This document shows, piece after piece, positions 1 to 4,489 of a stretch of 5,122 nt of DNA; the first letter of the stretch is position 1; each line of letters opens with the position of its first letter. The stretch covers positions 1-5,122 of the forward strand of contig RGVT01000199.1 in assembly GCA_010027105.1 (NCBI GenBank), given 5' to 3'. The translations under genes and the position numbers were made by a program. The notes under the pieces were generated by a model. The model did no database searches and had not been told where the DNA came from. It was given only the letters and a program-made list of their open reading frames with translations. This DNA is from Planctomycetia bacterium (GTDB taxonomy: Bacteria > Planctomycetota > Planctomycetia > Pirellulales > UBA1268).

Positions 1-231
1 GCGGGGCGGCGGGGCCGCGGCGCCGGTCACGTCGAGCGTCATCTGCACCGCGCCGCGGCGCACGCGCCGGCGCACCGCCGCCTCGATCTGGCTTTCGAGC
101 GCGGCGAAACCTTCGCGCGAGCGGAGCGAAAACTTGAGAAACCGATTGTTGACGCAGCGCAGTTCAATCCGGCAGGTGCTGCCGCCGTCGGTCGCGACGG
201 CTTCCCCGCAGCCGGTCATGCTCAGGGCCAC
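1..231 (-). CDS. yicC: YicC/YloC-family endoribonuclease, N-terminal part (runs off left edge)
   Basis: Only the first 77 codons are in the window, about a quarter of a usual ~290-residue YicC protein. Family members are cytoplasmic endoribonucleases implicated in RNA turnover and stationary-phase survival. Visible hallmarks are the N-terminal SMTGCGEA (usual form SMTGFGRA), then IELRCVNNRFLKFSLR (usual form VEIRSVNHRFLDIS), a LESQIEAAVRRRVRRG helix and a strand-like VQMTLDV. I chose the GTG at 229-231 because it gives the typical short lead (MALS) before MTG and has a GGAG Shine-Dalgarno match at 239-242 with a 7-nt spacer; the ATG at 219 would remove the lead. The gene begins 19 nt after the secG stop on the same strand, so co-transcription with tpiA and secG is likely. 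A Cys stands where most homologues have Phe in MTGFG. The family call is firm; the specific substrate is unknown. Confidence 0.88.
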   Translation of the reverse strand, partial: MALSMTGCGEAVATDGGSTCRIELRCVNNRFLKFSLRSREGFAALESQIEAAVRRRVRRGAVQMTLDVTGAAAPPPR

Positions 232-250
232 GAGAGCGCTCCGCGGGCGG

Positions 251-715
251 TCACTTGGCGGGTGCGGGGGCATCCGGCGGCGTTGGAGCCGACGGGAAGG
301 CCGGCGCGGCCGCGGATGCATCCTGCGTTGCCGGCAGCTGCGGATTCGCGTCGGGAGCCGCCGGTGCCGGCGGAACGGCCGGCTGCCCTGCTGGCGGTGC
401 AAGCGGTTGGCTGCCGGGCCCGGGGCCGATCGCCTCGGGAGCGGCGCTGCCGAGCGATCCGCTCAGCAGCGATTGCTGCCGCCCGAGCACGTTGATCGAG
501 AGCACGCAGAGCAGGATCCAGAACGTGGCCACCCCCACGGTGATCTTCGTGAACACGTCGCCGGCCTTGGTGCCGAAGGCGCTCTGGCCGCCCATGCCGC
601 CGAACGCGCCGGCCAGCCCACCGCCGCGCCCCCGCTGGATGAGCACCAGGAGGATCAGGAACAGCGCCGTGACGACGAGCGTGAAGCCGAGCAGAAACCT
701 GACGAGCGCGATCAT
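251..715 (-). CDS. secG: Preprotein translocase subunit SecG with long Pro/Ala-rich tail
   Basis: This encodes a 154-residue SecG, the small accessory subunit of the SecYEG channel in the inner membrane. Two hydrophobic segments are visible: residues ~2-26 (ending LILLVLIQ) and ~57-77 (ITVGVATFWILLCVLSINVL). The conserved link between them reads QRGRGGGLAGAFGG then QSAFGTKAGDVFTK, which is diagnostic for the family. After residue ~80 comes a ~75-residue tail dominated by Pro, Ala, Gly and Gln, ending in PAPAK and probably disordered. The E. coli protein is ~110 residues, so the tail accounts for the extra length. The ATG at 713-715 puts TM1 directly at the N terminus; the frame is open upstream, but that stretch is Arg-rich and unlike SecG. 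No clear Shine-Dalgarno precedes it. It lies 76 nt downstream of tpiA and 19 nt upstream of yicC, all minus strand. The family call is secure; the role of the tail is unknown. Confidence 0.93.
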   Translation of the reverse strand: MIALVRFLLGFTLVVTALFLILLVLIQRGRGGGLAGAFGGMGGQSAFGTKAGDVFTKITVGVATFWILLCVLSINVLGRQQSLLSGSLGSAAPEAIGPGPGSQPLAPPAGQPAVPPAPAAPDANPQLPATQDASAAAPAFPSAPTPPDAPAPAK

Positions 716-791
716 GGGCGGGAGATGGTTCCGGAGGCGTCGGGAAACAGCGGACAAGGATAGCCGATCGCGGCCCGGGAGGCGACGGCGG

Positions 792-1556
792 TCAGGCAAA
801 CGCCTTTGCGATCCCCAGGAAGTCGTCCGCCTTGAGGCTCGCGCCTCCCACGAGCGCCCCGTCGATGTCGGGCTGCGCAGCGAGCGACGCCGCATTGTCG
901 GGCTTCACGCTGCCGCCGTACTGGATCCGCACCTGTGCGGCCACGGCCGGCGAGGCGAGGTGCGCAAGCAGCCCGCGGATCAGGGCGTGCACCTCCTGGG
1001 CCTGCTCGGGCGTGGCCACCTTTCCGGTGCCGATCGCCCACACCGGCTCATAGGCCACGACGACTTTCTCGAGGTCGGTCGGGGAGAGGCCGGCCAGCGA
1101 GTCCTGCACCTGCGTCGTGACGACGGCCGCCGTCTTTCCCGCCTCGCGTTCCGCGAGCGTCTCGCCCACGCACACGATCGGCACGAGCCCCGCCGCGAGC
1201 GCCGCCTTCGCCTTGGCGTTCACGGCCGCGTCGGTCTCGCCGAACAGCGTCCGCCGCTCGGAGTGGCCGAGGATCACGTAGCGGCAGCCGACGTCGACGA
1301 GCATCGGCGGGGCCACCTCGCCGGTGAACGCGCCGCTGGGCTTGTCGAGCATGTTTTGGGCGCCGAGGCCGACGTCGCTCTTCGCGCCCGCGAGCGTCGC
1401 GCCCACCGTCTCGAGATACACGGCCGGCGGGCAGAGCACGAGTTCCACGCCTGCCGCCTCGCCGCGCCGCGCGGCCACGGCCGCCGCGAGTTCGCGGGCC
1501 CGGGCCCGATCGAGGTTCATTTTCCAGTTGCCGGCGACGATCGTGGTGCGGGGCAT
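792..1556 (-). CDS. tpiA: Triose-phosphate isomerase
   Basis: This 254-residue cytoplasmic enzyme interconverts dihydroxyacetone phosphate and glyceraldehyde-3-phosphate in glycolysis and gluconeogenesis, and its length is normal for the family. All active-site elements are present: NWKMN at 10-14 with Lys12; the GHSERR block at 97-102 with His98 as electrophile; AYEP at 168-171 with catalytic base Glu170; the flexible loop 6 (PVWAIGTGK, 171-179); and the phosphate-binding YGGS (213-216) and VGGAS (236-240). The frame is open further upstream, but the ATG at 1554-1556 gives the canonical start MPRTTIVAGNWK and is preceded by a GGGAG Shine-Dalgarno (1565-1569) with an 8-nt spacer. It heads the minus-strand run tpiA-secG-yicC and is divergent from the nucleotidyltransferase module. 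No convincing -35/-10 pair was found upstream. Nothing suggests loss of function. Confidence 0.97.
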   Translation of the reverse strand: MPRTTIVAGNWKMNLDRARARELAAAVAARRGEAAGVELVLCPPAVYLETVGATLAGAKSDVGLGAQNMLDKPSGAFTGEVAPPMLVDVGCRYVILGHSERRTLFGETDAAVNAKAKAALAAGLVPIVCVGETLAEREAGKTAAVVTTQVQDSLAGLSPTDLEKVVVAYEPVWAIGTGKVATPEQAQEVHALIRGLLAHLASPAVAAQVRIQYGGSVKPDNAASLAAQPDIDGALVGGASLKADDFLGIAKAFA

Positions 1557-1646
1557 GGGCGAGGCTCCCGGGAGTGGCAAAGCCGTCAGCCTACCCGCCG
1601 CGTTTTCGATCCACCAGCCGCGGCCTTCCCCGCCGGCCCGACGTCG

Positions 1647-1669
1647 GATTCGGTGCCGGGCACCGATTC
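1647..1669. repeat. Inverted repeat, possible operator of the NTase module
   Basis: The core at 1650-1666 is a perfect inverted repeat: TCGGTGCC, a single central G at 1658, then GGCACCGA. Pairing extends to 1647-1669 with one mismatch (1649/1667). It ends about 13 bp upstream of the TTGGGG candidate -35 and about 50 bp upstream of the first gene of the module. Such a dyad could bind a dimeric regulator or fold as a hairpin. No T-run follows on either strand, so an intrinsic terminator is unlikely. The operator role is inference. Confidence 0.4.
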
Positions 1670-1681
1670 TCGGGCAAGCAT

Positions 1682-1711
1682 TTGGGGGCCGGCGCGGCAC
1701 GGGGATATCAT
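1682..1711 (+). promoter_or_regulatory. Candidate sigma-70-type promoter giving a leaderless transcript
   Basis: TATCAT at 1706-1711 matches the TATAAT consensus in five of six positions. TTGGGG at 1682-1687 is a weak -35 (only TTG matches) with an 18-nt spacer. The -10 box ends six bases before the ATG at 1718, so transcription would be expected to begin at or next to that ATG. The absence of a usable Shine-Dalgarno there fits: the only purine run, GGGGA at 1701-1705, is 12 nt away. The assignment rests on motif and spacing alone. Confidence 0.35.
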
Positions 1712-1717
1712 CTCGAA

Positions 1718-2050
1718 ATGCACTCTGGCACCGCCCCATCGACAGCCCTGCCCGAGTCGCTGCGTCCCCTGTTCTGGGACTGCGACTTCACCATGCTCGA
1801 CGCGGCGGTCCAGCGAGACTTCATCTTCGGCCGCGTGCTCGCCAGCGGCCCTCTCGACGCTCTTCGCTGGCTCCGGCGGACGTACGGCGATGACATGATT
1901 CGCGACTGGATCATCCGCCACCGCGGAAGGCAACTGTCGTCGCATCAACTACGATTCTGGGAAACCATAATCGGGCTGCCCGCCGTGGACGTGCGGGATT
2001 GGATTGCAGAGCCTGAGCGTCGAGTGTGGGAAGGGACGCTTGGCCGATGA
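1718..2050 (+). CDS. DUF6922-like small protein, putative antitoxin partner of the NTase
   Basis: This is a 110-residue protein. The stretch ~15-88 resembles the DUF6922 family found next to AbiEii-type nucleotidyltransferases: LRPLFWDCDFTMLD (15-28), DFIFGRVLASGPLDALRWL (34-52), a predicted helix MIRDWIIRHRGRQLSSHQ (60-77), and RFWETIIGLP (79-88). I compared it from memory of the family pattern, so remote alternatives remain possible. The ATG at 1718 starts just before the conserved block; the frame is open further upstream, but that stretch is low-quality and lies under the promoter-like box. The stop overlaps the next gene as ATGA (2047-2050), so the two are translationally coupled. The C-terminal ~20 residues are charged (DWIAEPERRVWEG). 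By context it is probably the antitoxin or specificity partner of the downstream enzyme. No DNA-binding domain is obvious, unlike classical AbiEi. The exact biochemical role is unknown. Confidence 0.75.
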   Translation: MHSGTAPSTALPESLRPLFWDCDFTMLDAAVQRDFIFGRVLASGPLDALRWLRRTYGDDMIRDWIIRHRGRQLSSHQLRFWETIIGLPAVDVRDWIAEPERRVWEGTLGR

Positions 2051-2670
2051 TGCATGCCGAAGTGCTTCCTCCGGAGCAGCAGGCCTGCCTGCGGCAACTC
2101 GGCCCCGCGGCCACGGCCGAAGGATTCCATCTCATCGGCGGCACGGCCGTGGCGATCCATCTGGGGCATCGGCAGTCGGTCGATTTCGACTGGTGCACGC
2201 AGCGGTTTCCCGGCGATCCCGTCAATTTTACGGCCACTCTCGCCGGTCGTGGGGTGCGGCTGGCGACGACATCACTGGCCCACGGCACCGTGCATGGCTC
2301 GATCGATGGGGTGAAGGTGAGCTTCCTCGAATTCAAGCCACCGCTTCTCGAACCCACGGTCGACTGGCCCGACTACGGCTGTCGACTGGCCGGCCTCGCC
2401 GACCTGGCAGCGATGAAACTGTTGGCAGTCTCGCAGCGCGGCACCAAAAAGGATTTCATCGATGTGCACGAGATCGGCGGGAGGATGCCGCTCGAGTCCA
2501 TGATTGCCGCCTACGGTCGGCGGTTCGGGCTGACTGACTTCGGGCGAGTGCTTGCGGCGCTGTGCTATTTCGACGACGCCGACCACGACCCGATGCCGAC
2601 GATGCTCGTGCCTTCCGACTGGGAATCGATCAAGCACGCCATCCGGCGGCAGGTGCGGGCGATCGCCTGA
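2047..2670 (+). CDS. AbiEii/AbiGii-type nucleotidyltransferase, putative toxin
   Basis: This 207-residue protein of the DNA polymerase beta-like nucleotidyltransferase fold resembles the AbiEii/AbiGii toxin family. Studied relatives (AbiEii, MenT) transfer nucleotides, and MenT toxins modify tRNA acceptor ends. Visible motifs are the GGTA nucleotide-binding loop (31-34, in HLIGGTAVAIHLGHR), the paired acidic residues SVDFD (Asp46 and Asp48, metal ligands), a strand VSFLEF (91-96), the helix DLAAMKL (119-125, Lys124), and RGTKKDFIDVH (131-141, with Lys135, Asp136 and Asp139). All key residues of an active enzyme therefore look intact. ATG 2047 is chosen for the ATGA overlap with the upstream stop and for the Shine-Dalgarno GGGAAGGGA at 2028-2036, 10 nt away; ATG 2050 and GTG 2026 are alternatives. 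Parts of the gene look less GC-rich than the flanking core genes (for example near 2222-2236 and 2440-2460), consistent with acquisition. The substrate and target are unknown. Confidence 0.82.
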   Translation: MMHAEVLPPEQQACLRQLGPAATAEGFHLIGGTAVAIHLGHRQSVDFDWCTQRFPGDPVNFTATLAGRGVRLATTSLAHGTVHGSIDGVKVSFLEFKPPLLEPTVDWPDYGCRLAGLADLAAMKLLAVSQRGTKKDFIDVHEIGGRMPLESMIAAYGRRFGLTDFGRVLAALCYFDDADHDPMPTMLVPSDWESIKHAIRRQVRAIA

Positions 2671-2779
2671 CCGGTGTTGCGGTGCCCACTCCTGACGATC
2701 GTCGTCCGACGGTTCCACAACGTCTCGAAATCGGGCACGTCGCGATCCAGCCCGACGGCCAGCGCTGCGGCGGCGGCAC
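2671..2779 (+). other. Junction segment between the NTase gene and the SDR remnant
   Basis: This 109-nt stretch shows no recognisable gene. In the reading frame of the SDR remnant it is open only back to a TGA at 2693-2695, and the codons there are Arg-rich with no Rossmann features. The other two plus-strand frames look equally unlike an SDR. It contains a 10-bp palindrome GACGATCGTC at 2694-2703 but no terminator-like hairpin with a T-run. It probably holds the breakpoint where the 5' part of the dehydrogenase gene was lost. Confidence 0.5.
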
Positions 2780-3124
2780 GGGCGGATCATCAACATCACG
2801 AGCGAGGTGTTTCACCTCGGCACGACGCCGTTTTCAGCCTCCGTCGCCGCCACGGGAGGGCAGACGGGCTGGTCGCGCAGCATGTGCCACGAACTGGCCC
2901 CGTCCGGGATCACGGTCAACATGATCGCCCCGGGCTGGATTCCGGGGGAGCGGCATGCGAACGACCCGCAGGCCGACAGAGACGCCTCCCTGGCGACGAT
3001 CCCCACGGGCCGCTGGGGCGTGCCCGAGGACGTGGGGTGGGCCGCCGTCTACCTGGCCAGCAGCGAGGCCGCCTTCGTCACGGGGCAGACCGTCGCCGTG
3101 AACGGCGGCACGACCTGCTGGTGA
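2780..3124 (+). pseudogene. C-terminal remnant of a short-chain dehydrogenase/reductase
   Basis: About 114 codons survive from a family normally ~250 residues long. The remnant opens with GRIINITSEV, the central SDR strand carrying the active-site Ser (codon 2801-2803). It continues through ELAPSGITVNMIAPGWIP and GRWGVPEDVGWAAVYLAS, and ends FVTGQTVAVNGGTTCW, which is the normal SDR C terminus with a proper TGA stop. The TGxxxGIG cofactor loop and NNAG motif are absent upstream in every frame. The YxxxK catalytic motif, expected 13 residues after the Ser, reads SVAAT: Ser (TCC, 2840-2842) for Tyr and Thr (ACG, 2852-2854) for Lys. Each is one A-to-C change from a functional codon. No convincing start or ribosome site exists; a GTG at 2807 would give a 105-residue fragment without a cofactor site. 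It ends 16 nt from the convergent pheA stop. The ancestral substrate cannot be told. Confidence 0.82.
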
Positions 3125-3140
3125 GCCGTTGTGGCGGGCG

Positions 3141-4256
3141 TCAGCCGACGGCGGCGGCGCTGGCGTAGGAGCCGAGGATCACGACCCGCGTGCAGCGCTT
3201 TTCGAGGGCCTGGATCGCGCGGCGGACGCGCAGGTCGTCGCGGTGCCCCTCGAGCTCCACGAAGAACACGTAGCCGCGCTCCTCGCCCGGCAGCGGAAAC
3301 GACTCGATCCACGTCAGATTCAGCCGCTGCTTCTTGGGGATCGCGAGGGCGTCGGCGAGGCCGCCGGGCCGGTGCTCGATCTCGAACATCAGGGCCGTCT
3401 TGTCCCGGCCGGTGCGGGCTGCGTCGGCGTGGCCGATGACGGCGAAGCGGGTGGTGTTGCCCGCCACGTCCTCGATGTTCTCGGCGAGCACGTCGAGCCC
3501 GTGGTGCACTCCCGCCTGGCGGCTGGCGATGGCGGCCGCGTGGAGCGCCTTGGCGGCGGTTTCGGCGGCCGCGCTCGTGCTCGTCACCTCCACGAGGCGG
3601 GCATCGGGGAGATGGCGGGCCAGCCAGTTGCGGCACTGCGAGAGGGCCTGCGGGCGGCTGTAGACCGCCTGGATCGCGGAGCGGTCGCACGCGGCGAGCA
3701 GGTTGTGGTGGATCCGCAGCGGGACTTCGGCGCAGATCTTGACGGGCAGGCGGGAGAAGTTGTCGAGCGTGTCGGCGATCCGGCCGTCGGTCGAGTTTTC
3801 GAGCGGCACGACGCCGTAGTGGGAGTGCCCGGCGTGCACCTCCTCGAAGGCGGCCGAGATGCTCGCCACCGGCACGAACTCGACCGAGCTGCCGAAGCGG
3901 TGGAGGGCGGCCAAGTGGCTGTAGGTCCAGGCCGGTCCCAGGTGGGCCACGCGGAGGTGCTGCTCGATCGCCCGCGAGCCAGAGATCAGCTCGCGGAACA
4001 CCGCCTTCACGCTGTCGCCCGAGAGCGGGCCGGGATTGGTGGCGGCCACCCGCTCGAGCACCGTCTCCTCGCGGGAGGGGTCGTAGGTCTGCTGCCCGTT
4101 CGACTGCTTGATCGCGCCGATCTGTCCGGCGAGCCGGGCCCGCTCGTTCATCCGCTCGACGAGCTCGCGGTCGATCCGGTCGATCTGCGCGCGGAGCGCG
4201 GCGAGGCCCGCGGGCTTGCCGGCGGCGGACGGCGGTTTGGCTGGGTGCTTGGCCAT
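3141..4256 (-). CDS. pheA: Bifunctional chorismate mutase/prephenate dehydratase (P-protein)
   Basis: This 371-residue cytoplasmic enzyme converts chorismate to prephenate and then to phenylpyruvate, the committed steps of phenylalanine synthesis. Domains in order: an AroQ-type chorismate mutase at ~17-97 (LRAQIDRIDRELVERMNERA, Lys50, YDPSREE at 58-64); a prephenate dehydratase at ~102-280 (AHLGPAWTYSHLAA, GVVPLENSTDGRI at 148-160, SRPQAL at 200-205, and NTTRFAVIG at 267-275 containing the catalytic TRF); and an ACT domain at ~286-366 (KTALMFEIEHRPGGL, WIESFP, YVFFVELEGH). Length matches the fused P-protein. ATG 4254-4256 is chosen because it precedes a short basic lead (MAKHPAKPPSAAGKPAG) and the mutase domain; the frame is open to 4343 from a TTG, but through the hairpin-rich leader. 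No Shine-Dalgarno is evident. The ACT motifs deviate from GALV/ESRP (here GGLA/ESFP). It is divergent from dnaK and convergent with the SDR remnant. Confidence 0.95.
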   Translation of the reverse strand: MAKHPAKPPSAAGKPAGLAALRAQIDRIDRELVERMNERARLAGQIGAIKQSNGQQTYDPSREETVLERVAATNPGPLSGDSVKAVFRELISGSRAIEQHLRVAHLGPAWTYSHLAALHRFGSSVEFVPVASISAAFEEVHAGHSHYGVVPLENSTDGRIADTLDNFSRLPVKICAEVPLRIHHNLLAACDRSAIQAVYSRPQALSQCRNWLARHLPDARLVEVTSTSAAAETAAKALHAAAIASRQAGVHHGLDVLAENIEDVAGNTTRFAVIGHADAARTGRDKTALMFEIEHRPGGLADALAIPKKQRLNLTWIESFPLPGEERGYVFFVELEGHRDDLRVRRAIQALEKRCTRVVILGSYASAAAVG

Positions 4257-4286
4257 GAACTGTCGGGCGGAGCGGCCAAAATGGCA

Positions 4287-4308
4287 GCCCGGGCGGCGGT
4301 GCCCGGGC
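4287..4308 (-). promoter_or_regulatory. GC-rich hairpin in the pheA leader, possible attenuator
   Basis: GCCCGGGC at 4287-4294 is repeated at 4301-4308 around a 6-nt loop. Each arm is its own reverse complement, so RNA from either strand can form a perfect 8-bp, all-GC stem. In the pheA transcript the stem would lie about 30 nt before the start codon. It is followed by TGCCATTTTGG, a short T-run that could allow weak termination. I see no Phe-rich leader peptide, so classical attenuation is not supported. Confidence 0.4.
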
Positions 4309-4329
4309 CCGGCGAAACCGCCTCCGCCA

Positions 4330-4357
4330 ACTGTACTCTCCAAAAAGCGGGCGTAAA
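4330..4357 (-). promoter_or_regulatory. Candidate pheA promoter
   Basis: On the minus strand, TTTACG (4357-4352) and TACAGT (4335-4330) are separated by 16 nt. Each matches its sigma-70 consensus hexamer in four of six positions. Transcription would start near 4323, giving a leader of about 67 nt that contains the 4287-4308 hairpin. The sequence around it is one of the few AT-richer patches in the spacer. It is a motif-based guess. Confidence 0.3.
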
Positions 4358-4454
4358 TACGGTTCGGCGGTCGCGATCGCCCGATCCGGGACGGGTGGCA
4401 CGGGCTTTGCTTTTTCCCCGAACACCCGGAACGACAGACAATCCTGGTGTACGG

Positions 4455-4482
4455 GCCGGCTGACGGCCGGCGAAAGAGAGGA
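4455..4482 (+). promoter_or_regulatory. dnaK leader hairpin and Shine-Dalgarno site
   Basis: GCCGGC at 4455-4460 and again at 4466-4471 can pair around a TGACG loop. The stem ends three nucleotides before the purine-rich AGAGAGGA (4475-4482), which contains AGAGG/GAGGA matches to the anti-Shine-Dalgarno and lies 7 nt before the dnaK ATG. This is the strongest ribosome site in the window. The hairpin does not sequester it, so an RNA-thermometer role is not shown. Confidence 0.5.
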
Positions 4483-4489
4483 CCAACAC

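Larger units (their letters stand above)
1557..1717. promoter_or_regulatory. Divergent spacer between tpiA and the DUF6922/NTase module
   Basis: This 161-bp spacer must carry the start signals of both tpiA (leftward) and the two-gene module (rightward). On the tpiA side it contains the GGGAG ribosome site at 1565-1569, itself part of a CTCCCGGGAG palindrome at 1565-1574. In the middle it has the inverted repeat centred on 1658, and close to the module it has the TATCAT box at 1706-1711. I saw no convincing promoter for tpiA. The spacer shows no coding similarity that I recognise. Confidence 0.5.
4257..4489. promoter_or_regulatory. Divergent spacer between pheA and dnaK
   Basis: This 233-bp spacer serves both flanking genes. 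Its left half holds the pheA leader with a strong hairpin (4287-4308) and a candidate leftward promoter (4330-4357). Its right half is the dnaK leader, with a T-rich patch at 4406-4416, a hairpin at 4455-4471 and the ribosome site. I looked for a CIRCE inverted repeat (TTAGCACTC, 9-nt gap, GAGTGCTAA) and for a sigma-32-type CTTGAA/CCCCAT pair and saw neither. No rightward sigma-70 promoter with good spacing is evident. Confidence 0.5.

Noticed and set aside
1650..1666. Inverted repeat as an intrinsic terminator
   Set aside because: No T-run follows on either strand, and it lies between two divergent genes, where no transcript needs to end.
1574..1717. N-terminal extension of the DUF6922-like protein to the in-frame ATG at 1574
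   Set aside because: The extra 48 residues are Arg/Gly/Pro-rich without family similarity. They overlap the tpiA ribosome site, the dyad and the -10-like box.
255..1898. A 547-codon plus-strand open frame across yicC/secG/tpiA territory
   Set aside because: It is antisense to secG and tpiA, which have unmistakable family motifs. Its Ala/Gly/Arg/His-rich translation resembles no protein and reflects GC-rich third positions.
2026..2046. GTG at 2026 as an earlier start of the nucleotidyltransferase
   Set aside because: It would overlap the good Shine-Dalgarno (2028-2036) and the previous gene by 25 nt. ATG 2047 has both correct spacing and the common ATGA overlap.
2807..3124. The SDR fragment as a complete functional 105-residue gene from GTG 2807
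   Set aside because: It would lack the cofactor-binding half, the active-site Ser region and the catalytic Tyr and Lys, and no ribosome site precedes the GTG.
3129..4463. A 444-codon plus-strand open frame opposite pheA
   Set aside because: It mirrors the pheA codons, has the typical antisense composition (His, Arg, Gly, Val, Leu) and no domain I can recognise, and runs through the pheA leader.
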